Assembly (NCBI GenBank): GCA_036362985.1
Contig: JAYGXS010000002.1
Span: forward strand, 5,361,953 to 5,425,952
DNA: 64,000 bases
Reading direction: 5' to 3'
From: Ligula intestinalis
Lineage: Eukaryota; Platyhelminthes; Cestoda; Diphyllobothriidea; Diphyllobothriidae
Made by a program: the position numbers and the translations under genes. Shown here in pieces: positions 1-12,022 of this stretch (position 1 is its first letter; each line of letters opens with the position of its first letter). The notes beneath the pieces were generated by a model that did not search any database, was not told the origin of the DNA, and worked only from the letters and a program-made list of their open reading frames with translations.

Positions 1-1012
1 CAGAATTGGCGCCATTTCCACTCAATGTTATTGCGTGATCAATGTTCTCATTTTTTCTGATTTTACAAATCTGGTAAAGGACTGCGGATATTTTTTATCC
101 CAGCAAGGGGTTATTCCCCACAATATGCGCCTTTTGGCGACTAAAAAGCGTTATTCCCGAAGAAAAAAGTAGAGAAAGCGGAAAATCCAAATTCTGTTGC
201 AAACGCGTGCTTTATTTAATCATTTAAAATACTGGCAGCACAGGTGCTAGCTAATAAACGGTCAGAAAAGTGTGTTGTCCGTATTTTGCCTCTATTTGAT
301 AAAGGTATAAGACGTCCGCTTAATTTGTGGGTAGATTCACTAGATTTAATTTTGGCTTTTTACATTTCTCAGAAACTAATTGATGGACTTCAATTTCAAA
401 AACAAATTTTGATCGCAAAAGAAAAACTGAAAAGGCGCTTTAACGGTGCGTTAAGACGCAACCTAGTGAGGTGGAAAATAAGATTTCTGGATGGCAATTA
501 AATTTGCGGACACACAGAGTGAATAATCATCCGCAAAATCCGTCAACCGATGCACGCAGAAATAAGACAAGAGATCCAACTGTAGCGCGCAAAAGTCCTA
601 TAGAATCCTCCCATAAATCATGGACGTCTCGGAAGCCAACTGGATTCAGTGTGTTGCCTAACAGCAGAGGCAAACCTTCGACACAGAATAATATGGCAAA
701 ATGTTTTCCTTTCTCTCACGGCAGAGACAAATATCAAATTGGATGCTGTCGCAGGTGACAAAACTGCATCTGGAAGACTAGGAGGTTTTTAGGAAAGTGG
801 ATGACTGAACACTTAAACTACAGCAGCAGCAAGAAATAATTCCACTGTTTCGTTGCTGAAAATTTATCTGACGGAACCGAGTACGCAGTAAAAGTTGTCG
901 TCTTTTTTGAAATAAAGGACAAACTCGTGGGCTGCATGCTGATGAAATATGCTGCTGGCAGTCCAGCTACCTTACTCTCCATATTATTTTTTGAGGTTTT
1001 GGGTTCAAGGAG
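1..1012. other. AT-rich spacer, no gene seen
   Basis: Only short, compositionally random frames occur, such as 244-501 (which opens on GTG) and 471-758. Neither resembles a family I know, and neither has a repeat partner that I could find in the window. I see no promoter, RNA gene or element boundary here except the left end of the inverted-repeat element that starts at about 1013. Confidence 0.5.
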
Positions 1013-1570
1013 CTTATGTAGGCACACTCATATACCCTAAGTCCCAGCATTTGTAATGCGAAACACCGTGGCTAAACCTGTTTGGGGAGTGGAAAAATAG
1101 GACAGGCAGAGAAGAGCATTTTTTTAAATGAAGTGTAAAGTAAAAACATGTAATCGAAGTTGCTTATCGCGGCCGCTGAGAACAAGTTGTTCCGTGTGTA
1201 TAGTGAAGGTGTGTGCGGGGCTTCAGGCCGCAGACTTTACTAATCTAACTCTAAAACGGTAAGTTTGACCTCAGGTAAGTTGAAGTTGACGACCTCCTTA
1301 TTATAATTTCAATTTTTTTGGGAACTTTAAGAAACGTGCAATTTGATAATTGGGTTTATCCGCAATACTAAGTTGATAATAAAGATAAGTAAATCTTCAC
1401 ATAAAGATCAATAAAACGTCTTAATACAGTAGAATGAAAATGCAATTAGCAGTTATTAAAGTATATTCCACTGCGTGTTCTAATTCCTAATCCATAAACC
1501 ACTATAAACACTGTTTTTATAGGAAAACATACAGGGACTAGGGAATAATGTGTAGGCCTACGTAAGCTAC
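1013..1570 (+). mobile_element. Non-autonomous inverted-repeat element, family 1, copy 1
   Basis: The two ends are inverted versions of each other. The left end reads AGCTTATGTAGGCACACTC and the right end reads GTGTAGGCCTACGTAAGCT, and subterminal segments (GGGACTWRGG and its complement near 1035 and 1535) also match inversely. A GCGGCCGC palindrome at about 1171-1178 lies between a left arm of about 165 bp and a right arm of about 390 bp. The same unit recurs inverted at about 24490-25045 at nearly the same length, and partially at about 34337-34560. There is no coding capacity. This fits a MITE or foldback DNA transposon; no target-site duplication is evident, so the superfamily is not assigned. 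Confidence 0.75.
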
Positions 1571-4500
1571 TTTTGTCAGATTCTGCTTGAACAGGCTATT
1601 ACTTCGGGCGGGATTTGCGCACACAACCACTAATTCTACTGCCATCATTGATGGACGGAATTGCCGTGCCATAAGCACGCATATGCAAACATAACTGTCG
1701 ACACTTCATGCCTGAAATTTGAGCAATCAGCTAATAATTGCGTCAACTAAAATGTCGGATGAGGGACGTCGCTGGCCCTACAAATGGGAATTTCCTCGAA
1801 ATTCCACAGCTTTTCTCAGTAACTGTCACTAATAGCTGCATAAATTTCAATTGTGAAATATCATTTGTGCGTTTTCTTGCTCGTGCACTCAAGTTTTAAT
1901 CTCGTACAGTTTCCAAACTTTTGAAACGTTGGGATTACTTACCGACATACATTCCCAAACAACCTCTCAAACTGTGTATGTTTTGATGCTGGGACAAACC
2001 TCGGGTACCGACACGCTAATACCTCTTGAACGTTAAATTTACATTTTGGAAAATCTTACATTGTTATTTTGTCCACAAGGGTCCCGATTTCGATAACATA
2101 TATGCTGTCAATTACCCGTCGACGTTACTTTATAAATGACAGAAAGGAATTTAAAAACCACTTTTTTGAGTTAAATTATTCCTCTTGCTTCAAAGGTTGA
2201 ATAGCCAAACTCTACTGACTTTCAACGTTTTTCCATTTGCACGTGTTTTTCTAACTTAGCATGATTTCTCCGACTTTGGTGGTGCATAGCCTTAATAAAT
2301 GTGTAAATTCGATTTTTAAATAAGGAATGGCTTAAGATGCAAGCATCGCGAATTTTGGAAGAAAGTAGTATCTCAACCCTCCAATTCTCTTAAGTTCACG
2401 CAAAACTACCCCAATGTTTTTTAAAAATCCGCAGGCTTTAACGTTCGCCAAAAAGTAATAAGTTAAATAATTAAGCATTTATGCCATCAGGATTTGTTCG
2501 AGAAAGAGCCAAATGTTTCCAAAAATTGCTAGTTATTTTTGTTCCAAGAAATTACTTTAATTGGCAGCCTAAAATAAGTTTTTGTTTGAGACTGTACTTC
2601 TCACCGGCACCTTAATCACATTTAAATAAAATATTCGATGCTATTCATATCCCCCCTTATGTCCTTCACCAATATCCCAGATTTAAAAACCCTCTAGTGT
2701 CCCCGCATAGTCCTTGGCACCCAGCTATTTTCAAAAGATGTGTACCTGCTATTTAGACAGACCAAATTAACAAGCACAGTTAATTATAGTAAGCGAATCC
2801 CGATAGAGCCTGTGTTCTTGGCTCATTCTTGCCAAGAAAGTAAGCACTCAGTTTTACGCCGAGCTTTTTGTAACTGAGCAACCGTAAAAGTGAAAAAATA
2901 AATATATGTGCAAGATTGGAAAATGTTGTTTTACGACAATAGAGGCTAACGTAAGGTCAACCAAAAGGTGTAAGAGACCAGGAGAGGGGAAAGGAAATGA
3001 ATGGCATTCCATAATTGCTTACGTAAGCCATTTGCTAGCGGCCACTTTGTGCGCTAATGCATAAAAGGGTGTGTCGGTATGTCCTGTGATCATTTATGGC
3101 AACCTAGTGTAGTGCGAAAACAAAAATACCCCCGCAGAAAATACGTGCAACCCCTGGGGCTGGACTGGATATCCAAACAGCAATTTGTTGCCAAACAGTC
3201 AAGCGGTGTTTTGTGAGACCAAGCGTTTTCTCGTTAACCAGTCTTGGGATTATCAATTTGCAAGACACTATGAACGGAATTAAAAATATACCTTACAGTT
3301 TACTTTTCATGATGAAATCTAGGGACATTTGAATGAATTAACCTTGGATGGGAACGCTTTTCGATTGGATTTTAGCAGTAATGGAGAAAGTGCATTTACA
3401 TTGTACTTGCATCAAAAAAACACTAAGCTTGCGACCAATACTTGAAAGAGATTTGAGGCAAGTAGAATTTGAGATTACTTGATCAATAGTTAACTGAATT
3501 CAGAATCCTGTAAGGTCAAGTTAACTCAAGGTTTGCAAATAAATAATTGATTTTTACTTTATTTGAGAGTGCTACAACTATGAAGTATTTTTTAAGTGTT
3601 CTCTTAAATGCGTAAGGTGTCTTTCTTAAAGGGGCCATCGCGTTGTGAGCGCAAACTATGAATAAGGACTGAGGATCTGCAGAGTATTCTACCCGCTCTG
3701 TTAACATAAACACAGACTGTGTAGCATAGCAGCAATTATTATTGCCAAAAATAAATGCCAGGGTCACGCTTAAAAACAAAAAGCACGGGTGGACTACGTA
3801 ATATGATTTTGCTTTGCATTGTTTATGGCAGTATTATGTTTATCATCTAAATGAAAATATTTGAATGTGAACGTCGTGTTTAAATTAAAGTTCAGCCCTT
3901 AGACCCAGCAAGTTAGCACCAAATTTTTGGACCAAGATCAGTCTAATTGCTTCATATTTGAAGTATTCGCAATCACGGTGGAAATCAAACAGACACAGCA
4001 GAAAATAAATTCGCGCAGCCAATGCTCTAACATTGAGCTAGGACGTTCGCCATGGGCTGTGAATTAAATTACACTTGGATTGTGTTCCTTGCTTATTGAA
4101 GTGTACGTATGAAATCCACCGATACAGATGCCGTAAGTTGACTGCCAAGGCTGCGAACTTTTAATAATTGGGTCAGTCGAATTATTCAAATCCGCCAAAC
4201 CCATGACAGCCAAAAAGAAATCTGTGTATGTTTCAGATGGCCCTCCTTTCCTATCTATGACCTTTCTAGTAAAGAGATATTTTTACCACATTTTTACTAC
4301 ACAACTGTGAATTCAACTCTCATCAGGGCCGCGAGGTTTTTAACAAGTGGGTCGACTAAATCAACAAAGCTGTTAAACCTCCTTACAAACTAAAAACAAT
4401 AGAATTCCTTCTGTATATCACAGATAACTATGACGCCTTGAATGTGGTAACCTATCGATTAAATCATTATCTAGACCAACATTTTGAAAATGCAGCGTGG

Positions 4501-5360
4501 AAGAAAGGATTATAACCTGACTGTTGCTGAAGCAGTTAAGGCGACCCCAGTTCAATTTAGCTTAGATGACAGAACTTCAGGAGTGCAAATTTAGACTGCG
4601 TTTTGGCTAGAGTAGACTTAATTCTACCATCAATTTGCCAGGGATAATTAACCAGGGTTTCTTGTCGCTTATTACCTTTTTTCTATGGTACTGACGAAAC
4701 TTCGTGCAAGTCTTGAATGCAAACAGTTGTAAGTTTATTCCGCAGAATCATTTTCAAGGCCTATTCATGTCATGCAAGCTGCGTGCCTAACAAAATGCGT
4801 ACATGAATTTTGCCACTTTTGACAGGCATTTTGTTTTAACGCCTCCATAATGCTCCGCGACTCCGCTAAATGCATGTTCTCTGCAATCCAATAGCTAAGC
4901 TTTCTAGGTATTTCTGAAGTAGAGCCTGAAAATTATTAAACCTTGGAAGTGTGCCTTGTGCTTTGTCAATAGTAGGTTGGATTAGGACACATCTCCTGAA
5001 AATACATATCTGGGCAAAATAACCCGGCACACATTTTCGGATTTTTCGCTTGATTAATATATAGTTGCCTCCTCACGTGCATACAGACAATTGACTTGTA
5101 ATTTCCCTAGAGCATTAAAGAAGCCGAGTGAAGCAGAAATTAGCTATCTTCGGAAATTTGGTACATTCATCCGAAAAACTAAAAGCCCGTTGTAAATTTA
5201 ACGTAATTAAAAAATAAAACATCTGTCCTATAATTTTGCTGTTTAACTTTGCCTCAAAGTCATTAGCGATATGGGGTTTGCCACAGCTTTTAGAAAGCAT
5301 CAATTTGTGTTGCCATCTGCTTCTTTAGAATACCAGAGGTATGTTTCTAGAAGGTGCTGT
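1571..5360. other. AT-rich spacer, no gene seen
   Basis: This is about 3.8 kb of non-coding sequence. All open frames are short (the longest is 3516-3779 on the minus strand, 87 codons) with random-looking residue content. I found no element ends, tRNA-like boxes or ribozyme core. CTGATGA-type heptamers here lack the second half of a hammerhead core. Confidence 0.45.
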
Positions 5361-5369
5361 CATGAAGTA

Positions 5370-5612
5370 TTGCACTAGACATCTTTGTAGAGCGTCGGCG
5401 CCTAGTTGTACTTTTAAATTTAAGTGGTAAGAGTCTTTTGGAAGTCGATAGGGGTTGTTTAATTTCAGGCAATGCAATTTTTGTGAAGCATCTAGCAGTA
5501 AACCAACACGCATAATTCTTAGTAAAACAGACAGGAGCAAAAGTATACTGAATCGCGCAAGAAGTCCTGGCGTATTTGACTTAATTTGTAGATTAAAATG
5601 CTCTTTAATTTT
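5370..5612 (+). repeat. Diverged direct repeat, unit 1
   Basis: This segment aligns with 5940-6170 in the same orientation. Shared landmarks in order are AAGTGGTAA, GTCGATAGGGGT (GATCGATAGAGGT in unit 2), AAACCAACACGCATAATT (GAACCAATACGCATAATT), then CAGACAGGAGCAAA and TTTGACTTAATTTG. Spacing between units is about 555 bp, so this could be a tandem duplication of a longer block or two copies of a dispersed element. Overlapping frames on both strands (5325-5633, 5455-5802) look like chance frames in the repeat, not genes. Confidence 0.6.
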
Positions 5613-5939
5613 GTTTGTTTCAGTCCTGGACACAATGTTTTGGATAATTCACTTTGTTAATATGTGTTTATCTCCTATATTTGCATACGGGGCTAAATTT
5701 GCCGCTACATTCCTGAAATACCAAACGCAATTGGCGATGCAGATTTTAGTTGCCTTTGGAAATCAGGAAAATTCTGCAAAACATTTCGTAAGACCTCTCT
5801 AAACTTTGAATTTGCACTACCTTGTAAGTTAATGCCGATGCTAATGTTGTTCTTATGTTTGCAAAGTTCACGCTTGCGCGCTCATCTGCTCTTCCGGAAT
5901 GCTGCACATGCGGTTCTGGAGTGTGTGGTCACGAAGCAT

Positions 5940-6170
5940 CGTCATAAGGGCACCATAAAGCGTGGGTGTCCAATTTTATTTTTAAATTCAAGTGGTAATG
6001 ACCCTTATCTTTGGTAACGTTTGTGGATCGATAGAGGTGCTGCACCAAGCGATGAACCAATACGCATAATTATAAGTTAAACAGCCAGAAGCAAACAAGT
6101 TCTAAAGAACGCAGGAAGGCCTAGATAATCTGACTTAATTTGCTTATATTTAAATGGCAGATCTCTTTGA
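5940..6170 (+). repeat. Diverged direct repeat, unit 2
   Basis: This is the partner of 5370-5612, with the same landmarks in the same order and several small indels. The level of divergence suggests an old duplication. Confidence 0.6.
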
Positions 6171-7540
6171 TCTCTGTAGACTTTCCGTTCACTCATGGGA
6201 GTTGCCATGATTTATCGCAAGTAGCTTGGTAGTCGTGGGATCGTTTAACAATTTAATTGTATCCAAATACAACAAAGGGTCAGTCTTTTAGAAGACTGGT
6301 TCATCAAACCGTATGAAAACATTCATTCCCCATTTCCACAAAGTAATCATTTATTGCCTGGTTAACCGAGTAAAATGGCGTACGACTAAAGTTGCAAAAG
6401 TTCCTAAAATGTCTTCCTGTTTATCCATATTATTCATTAAGTGAACTAAATAATCTAAACATATGAATTACTATCAATTAACCTCGGTAATACTTCAACT
6501 ATACCGTTAAGGCTAAGTTCAGGATGGTATATTCCTTGATCAGCTCGAGTGTAAAATAGCACTTAATTTATTCCGGTTTTCTCAAAAATCATATTTTTCG
6601 GGTTGAACCATGGCCTTAACTGTGCCCAATTTGTCCATTTTAAAGTGTATCATGAGAGTTAGCGTATTTTGGTACCTTAAGTAATGTATGAACTTTAACT
6701 ATCGGAATAAAATGTGTACTAGGTGAAAATTCTTTTTGCGGATTAATTCAATTTAAATGCAAAATTGGTAAGCATACGCTTCCTTTTGGCGATCTGTCTT
6801 CAGTTCTGTACATTGAGCATCGGCTCACCGCATGGATGTCAGGCAGGTTTTCTGGCCGATTTACTAGGTGATCTCAAGTTATTCAGTGTATGTTGGTTAC
6901 CGCAAAAGCGGCTGCGATCAGGCAACGTAGACCAGTCCTCTGCGCTTAAAAGAACTTTGTGATGGCGTCACAGTTAATATGACCGAAAATCGCTAATGCA
7001 GTAGCCCATAACTTATCGTCTTCCTTAGCTAATAGTCCTCCTGACGTTGATGAGCTTTTTGACACCGATTTCACCCTCTACCACCGATTTCAAAAAGCGC
7101 ATACATTATTTACGCTTATTTATGTTTGCAATTTTTCCATGGGAATTTTTGCAACTTTTAAAAGCTATAAGACAAAATGTTATATGGTTCATGCGTAAGA
7201 CTATTCATGCGGTACTCTTCCACATGACGCCGGTGCTGTGTATCAACACCATAAAACCATTTAATCAGGGATGTTCATACAAACCAAGCGCATCAAGAAA
7301 ACTCATGGGGACTCACCTAATTGGCCGCTCATTTTACCGGACCTCCTAGTTCAATTCCCACGCACAGTTAATTATAAACATCATACAGTCTTATGCCTTT
7401 TTATTTTATGTAAGCAAATGTTAATTGGTCCAGTGGAGCCCGCTTAGCCAATGAAAAGCACGCTTGCGACACAAATACATTTCATTGGTTTTGGCTGGCC
7501 ATACAGGAGCGGCCGGTTGTGGTTTACAGCTGCTAATAAT
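6171..7540. other. AT-rich spacer, no gene seen
   Basis: Nothing recognisable. Frames at 6765-6962 and 7047-7349 have no family resemblance. A short tandem run of AGTCA begins at 7541. Confidence 0.45.
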
Positions 7541-7557
7541 AGTCAAGTCAAGTCAAG
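7541..7557 (+). repeat. Short (AGTCA)n microsatellite
   Basis: There are three perfect AGTCA units followed by a partial one. Short pentanucleotide runs of this kind can mark the 3' end of a retroelement. Here it would be the tail of a minus-strand element reading from about 8180 towards 7541, but that link is inference. Confidence 0.5.
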
Positions 7558-7806
7558 TGTATTAAGGAAAATATAGGCAAACGCCTTTGAACTCCCTCTT
7601 GGTACATAATATTTAAGAAACGCATTGGCATAGGCGAACATTCAAAAGAAGTCGTTGAATCAATTCTAAGCGAATTCTCGCTTGCTTCAAGTAATACACT
7701 TACACTCAGTTCACATGAACTGCAGTGTAAATGAGCAAAAAGAGCAGACAAAGAAAAAAAACTTAAGGCTGGCTCATAATTCAAAATGGAATGTCATTTG
7801 TGGATT

Positions 7807-8178
7807 CTAGGAGAAAAACTGTCGCTCATGGGGGAAAAGTATGTGAATGTAAACGATATGAGCATGATGCTTCTGTGAATTTGGGCGGCAGCCATATCGT
7901 CTATGGCGAGTAATATTGACATCCGAAGGACCATGCGAGAAAGAAACCTCGGAGTCACGAGAACGTCCCGAAGAACCCGAGATACGTCCATGATACGCCT
8001 TTGCTGTGAGAGCAGAAGAGCTCGCCACGTCGTCAGCGTCGGTTGATACGAGAAACGGCTTGACAGCACCGCATAGCCTAGGATCATAGGTGGGGTAGAT
8101 GCGACCACCGACGCGATCAGCGTAGATCGCAAAGTGAGCCGAGACGTCATAGCTAGATAATGGCCGAAACTCATTTGG
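7807..8178 (-). CDS. Unrecognised exon-like open frame
   Basis: A frame of about 123 codons opens just after a TAA near 8181 and closes with a stop at 7807-7809. It has no ATG near its start; the first residues read NEFRPLSSYDVSAHF. The region is clearly more GC-rich than its surroundings and the residue mix looks protein-like (IYADRVGGRIYPTYDPRLCG, then a Ser/Arg-rich stretch). I do not recognise the family. It sits between the AGTCA run and the 3' end of a minus-strand LINE. It could be a host exon, a captured gene fragment or the tail of another element. A competing frame on the same strand (7794-8174) has a poorer, hydrophobic-random composition, so I prefer this one. Confidence 0.35.
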   Translation of the reverse strand, partial: PNEFRPLSSYDVSAHFAIYADRVGGRIYPTYDPRLCGAVKPFLVSTDADDVASSSALTAKAYHGRISGSSGRSRDSEVSFSHGPSDVNITRHRRYGCRPNSQKHHAHIVYIHILFPHERQFFS

Positions 8179-8211
8179 TTAAATAATAATCATACTTACC
8201 AATAACTATTA

Positions 8212-8226
8212 GTATATATATATATA
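8212..8226. repeat. (TA)n microsatellite at LINE 3' end
   Basis: An alternating TA run adjoins the 3' end of the minus-strand LINE. CR1-group elements often end in short simple repeats rather than poly(A), so this may be the original tail, later expanded. Confidence 0.5.
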
Positions 8227-8289
8227 GCATTCAAGTCTTTGAATTCAGAAACTAAATTTCTGGGGTTCTCGTTAAAGCGTTTTACGCGG

Positions 8290-9740
8290 TTAAAACCGTC
8301 AAGTTTTGTTTTAAATACGTCTACATGGCAATGTCCGCAGGAAGGGCATTCCATGCCCGAATTACCCTTTTAGCGAAAAAAAGAATTTTCTTGGGTCAAG
8401 TCTTGCCCCAGTCACACCAAAGTTAATGGGGTGTCCTCGCAGCCTAGTTGTGGTGGCTTGCTCAAAGAAGTCATTTGTTTGGAGGCAGAAATCCTGACCA
8501 CGCAGCATGCGAATTGCCTGGATTAGGTCCCAGCGTAGCTGTCTGAGATCCAGAGGAAACAAGACAAGACTTACCAATCGCCTCTCATAAGGGAGGTTCC
8601 GTTGCCCTCGTACTGATTGTGTTGCGCGTCTTTGTACACTTTCGAAGGTTTTTCGGTCTTTGGCTGTCCAAGGTCTCCAGGCTTGGATGGCAAATTTCAG
8701 TTGAGGTCGCACGAACGTGCCGAATATCTTGCCAATCACAACTTTTTCAAACTTAGCAAAGGCGCACTTGATTCGATACAAGCTCGGCATTGCGGATTTA
8801 GCCACTTTTAGGCAGTGGACTGATGGCTTCAGTGAAGACGTGAACCACACCCCCAGGTCTTTTTGAGCCAATTCGTCTGGCAGTGGCATAAGATTCAGGT
8901 AAATCACACTTCGAGGCGCAGTGCTGGTTCTACTGAATCGCATTAAGTTGCATTTGGCCACATTGACTGGCATGAGCCAAAGGGTCGACCGTTGTTCCAC
9001 TCAATGCAAATTTACCTGGAGGTTTAATTCATCGTCTTGGTTGCATATGACTTTCCAGAGTTTTAGGTCATAAGCAAAAATTTTGATATTAGCGTCTTGT
9101 CCGCTATTGCATAAATCTATATATATATAAAAGGAAGAGGATAGGGCCGTGATCAGAACCCTGTGGAACACCGCTGTCAACTCTTACCTCCGCCAACCGC
9201 GGTTCGCCAATCCATACGGTCTGGGTACGACCAGTCAAGAAGTTTGCTATCAACTGCAAAAGGTTTCCTCTTACCCCTATATGGCTGAGTTTGTATAAGA
9301 GACTTCGATGAGGTATCGTGTCAAATGCCTTTTTGAAGTCTTCGAAGAATGTATGCACCGCATTTCCTTCATCGATCGCTCGGGTTCACTGTTCTAGACA
9401 ATAGAGCAGATTGGTCAAGCCGGACCTTCCCCTGCGGAATCCGTGCTGATTTTCAGAAAGAAATAAATGTTGTTCCAAAAAGTGCATCAGCTTGCGTTTG
9501 AATATGCGTTCCATGATCTTGCAGGATATTGAGGTGACGCTGACCAGTCTGTAGTTATTTGGGGTGGCCTGACTCCCACTTTTGTGGACGGGTGAGATGC
9601 ACGCTGCCTTCCAAACCGGTGGCACTTGTTCATTAGTAAGAGAAGCTCGGAGGAGTAGGTACAGGGGTACCGCCAACTCTATGGCTAGTTTTTTAATAGT
9701 TTTGCAGGTATCTCATCTGGACCTGATGACTTCGCTTTTT
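8290..9740 (-). pseudogene. Broken reverse transcriptase (ORF2, C-terminal half)
   Basis: Fragments in different frames together trace a non-LTR RT. At 9386-9676 there is HGFRRGRSGLTNLLYCLE (an RT finger motif). At 9104-9358 there is FKKAFDTIPHRSLLYKLS (the motif A region) and SGVPQGSDHGPILFLLYI (motif B). At 8362-9000 there is the thumb/C-terminal part with AKSAMPSLYRIKCAF and RPQLKFAIQAWRPW. The FADD catalytic motif expected between 9060 and 9130 is not readable: an ATATATATA run and a frame change sit there. It belongs to the same clade as the plus-strand ORF2 at 49.7-52.7 kb. It is non-functional. Confidence 0.85.
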
Positions 9741-10282
9741 TGAGCTGTAGAAGTTCTTGCAGAACGGTAGCTTCCGTGAGTGCAACCGAGTCTATGGTCT
9801 GCATAGCACCTACACTGCAGTGTACAGCGGTGAACTCAACCTCTCTCGTAAAGACCAACGAAAAGAAGCAGGATATACATTCCGCCTTCTCGTTAATCTC
9901 GCAAACTTCTACACCGTCCTCTGTTTTCAGGAGAGGAATAGGGACTCTATTTCGAGATCATTGTCTAGCATAGCCGTAGACAAGCTTTGGATTTCCAACT
10001 GCACGGTTTATTAGATTACTCTCGAAGTTTTGGTGGCTATTTCGTATCAGGCTCTTAAACCTGTTTCTCTGCGCCTTATACTTATTGGACGTTTTTGGGG
10101 TCCTTTCTACGATAGGTTTTCCACATCGTTCCTTTGCGGTTTACTTCCTTCTTAAGCGTCCGTGGTAGCCATCGAGGCTTATTTGTTACTTTCTTTACCG
10201 CGATAGGACAGAAATCGGTAATTAGTCCGTGAAATACGGCTTTGAATGCCGGCCAATCATCGAGAACGCACCCGGTGAATAT

Positions 10283-11060
10283 TTACTTCATGTCTATCCC
10301 GCACACTGCGGTTAGCATTTGTGGTAAGTCCCCTCTCCAGGTGTTGCGTCTGGTAACCGCACTAAGATCAGGCACAGATAAGAGTGAATATTCCCGATGT
10401 AGCACTACGTGATCACTTTTTCCGAGAGGTGGTAAACAATTAACGACGTCCACACTATCAGGCGTTTTGGTAAGTACAAGTCTAAGCAATTGGCTTGTTG
10501 CCCATTGCGTAGTATGATCGGATATAAGACATGTTGCGTAGGGAAAGGTGCCTGTACTGTGTGCAGGAGTCATCATTCAAAATTTACTTCTGAGCCCAGC
10601 GTAGAACTCAAATTCCAGTCGATTTGGTGAGCTTAAAGTCTCCCATGATCATGATATCGGATCTCGTAGCAAATTGTTTAACTCCTTCTATCAGACTAGT
10701 GTCTGACTGTTGGTTGCTAGACAGTGGACGATAGACCGCCATAATGTCAAGTGTCTGTGACCCCGGTGTTCTAATGGTAAGCCATATTGCCTCAATATTG
10801 CTCGAAAGGTTTTCTGATTTGTCGGACACGAGCAGGCCGTGTCTGACATAGATAAGCACAACCCAAGCTTGACGCCCAATTCTATCTTTTCGAAACACTT
10901 GAAACCCTGTGAGAGCGATTTCCTGGTCGTCTACTTTCGTATACAACCATATTTCTGTTATGCAGACGACGGCTGGGACCAGTTGGAACATAATAACCTT
11001 AAACTCATCGAATTTGGATAGCAGGCTATGTGCATGTGTGTACATGCACTGTAGTTTCAT
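10283..11060 (-). pseudogene. Broken APE-type endonuclease (ORF2, N-terminal part)
   Basis: The frame at 10608-11060 gives MYTHAHSLLSKFDEF, CITEIWL, FQVFRKDRIGRQ and VYRPLSS, ending near MGDFKL. A second frame, 10283-10576, continues with LVLTKTPDSVDVVNCLPPL and the terminal GKSDHVV motif. These are the ordered motifs of the apurinic-like endonuclease that nicks target DNA in non-LTR elements. The expected Asn in the first motif is His (HAHS instead of NAQS in the plus-strand relative), and GDYN is replaced by GDFK, so key residues are lost as well as the frame. Confidence 0.82.
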
Positions 11061-11499
11061 GGTACGGTGTAATCCGGTCGTGACGGTTACTTCCTGACCG
11101 TTGTTCGGCGTATTATGGGTTGATTCGCTGTTTCCCTGTGAATTATCTCGACTGTAGTTCCGTTGTATATTCTCGGCATTTCAGCCGTACCTCCAAAGAG
11201 TAGTACGGTTGAAAAAAACCCCCCTCTTTATGCGCGTGACGAAGGTTAGTTTTTTTGACAGGATAACCTGAACAACTTCCTTGTTTTTAAATACTTTCTT
11301 AAGCGGTCTGGGTCGTGGCATTTCTGCAGTATCTGCCGGCCTTTTCCCATACGAAATGACTTGAGCACTTAAAATTCCTTACCTGGCGGGAATAGATCGC
11401 TCAGGATATCGTTAAAGGAAACCAAGTTCGCATCGTACTGGTTATTTGAGCGGTGGGAAATGGTTCTTTTAACCCCTGTACAACTAGACAGTATTCATG

Positions 11500-12020
11500 A
11501 TCCTATTGGTGTCATGTGCCCTTAGTTAAGGTTTTCGCCACCTTCGCTACAGTGGCCTGGAGCTAAAACTGCGTGGTGCGACTGCTTGGTCGCCAGAACT
11601 GTCTGAAGTTGCTTCTTGCAACCTCTGATCAACTACAACATAATCATCATCCTGTTGGGAATCTTTAAATATGGTTTTGGCCACCTTTGGTGCAGTGGGC
11701 CTGTAGCTAAAGCTGTGTGGTGGGACTGCTCGGTCGTCGGATCTGTCTGAAGTTGTCTCACTGGTGTCTAAGTTGTAAACTATGGCGGCCTGTACTTTAG
11801 GTATAGGCATCCTCTGTTCTTCCTAAGGCGGTTCATGCGTATGCATGGAAGTCGGCAGGTTTTCCATCACAACGATGGTCTGTTGGAGGATTTTCTTCAT
11901 ATTTGTCATTTTACCTTCAAGTTTACTATACCTTGAGGCAAAATATGATATCCATCGCATCTTTTTTCTGTAAGCGTCCATCGCACCCAATCCTGACACT
12001 TTTTGATCACCCTTTAAATC
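11500..12020 (-). pseudogene. ORF1-like region of minus-strand LINE, with internal repeat
   Basis: Frames 11823-12020 and 11547-11810 encode a short basic/coiled-coil-like segment (SRYSKLEGKMTNMKKILQQT) followed by a segment that is repeated. SDRSDDRAVPPHSFSYRP and SDSSGDQAVAPRSFSSRP are separated by about 48 residues, corresponding to nucleotides near 11690-11760 and 11550-11615 (period about 144 bp). The position upstream of the endonuclease fits ORF1 of a CR1-type LINE. The plus-strand LINE has its own repeat of 47 codons in the equivalent place, though with different sequence. Confidence 0.55.
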
Positions 12021-12022
12021 AT

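Larger units (their letters stand above)
8203..12020 (-). mobile_element. Decayed CR1-type LINE, minus strand
   Basis: An almost full-length but heavily mutated non-LTR retrotransposon reads from about 12020 down to about 8203. In order it carries an ORF1-like region (12020-11500), an APE-type endonuclease (11060-10290) and a CR1-type reverse transcriptase with C-terminal region (about 9740-8340). It matches the plus-strand LINE at 48.3-52.8 kb domain by domain, for example LGVWFTSSLKPSVHC against LGVWITPSLKPSLHC. Many frameshifts and stops break every domain, so it is dead. The 3' end lies near an AT dinucleotide run at about 8212-8226. A tRNA-like SINE abuts the 5' side at about 12023. Confidence 0.85.

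Noticed and set aside
930..960. CTGATGA on the plus strand
   Set aside because: No stem II followed by GAAA; only the heptamer matches.
5325..5802. Overlapping frames of 102 (minus) and 115 (plus) codons
   Set aside because: They lie in a diverged direct repeat whose second unit does not preserve either frame.
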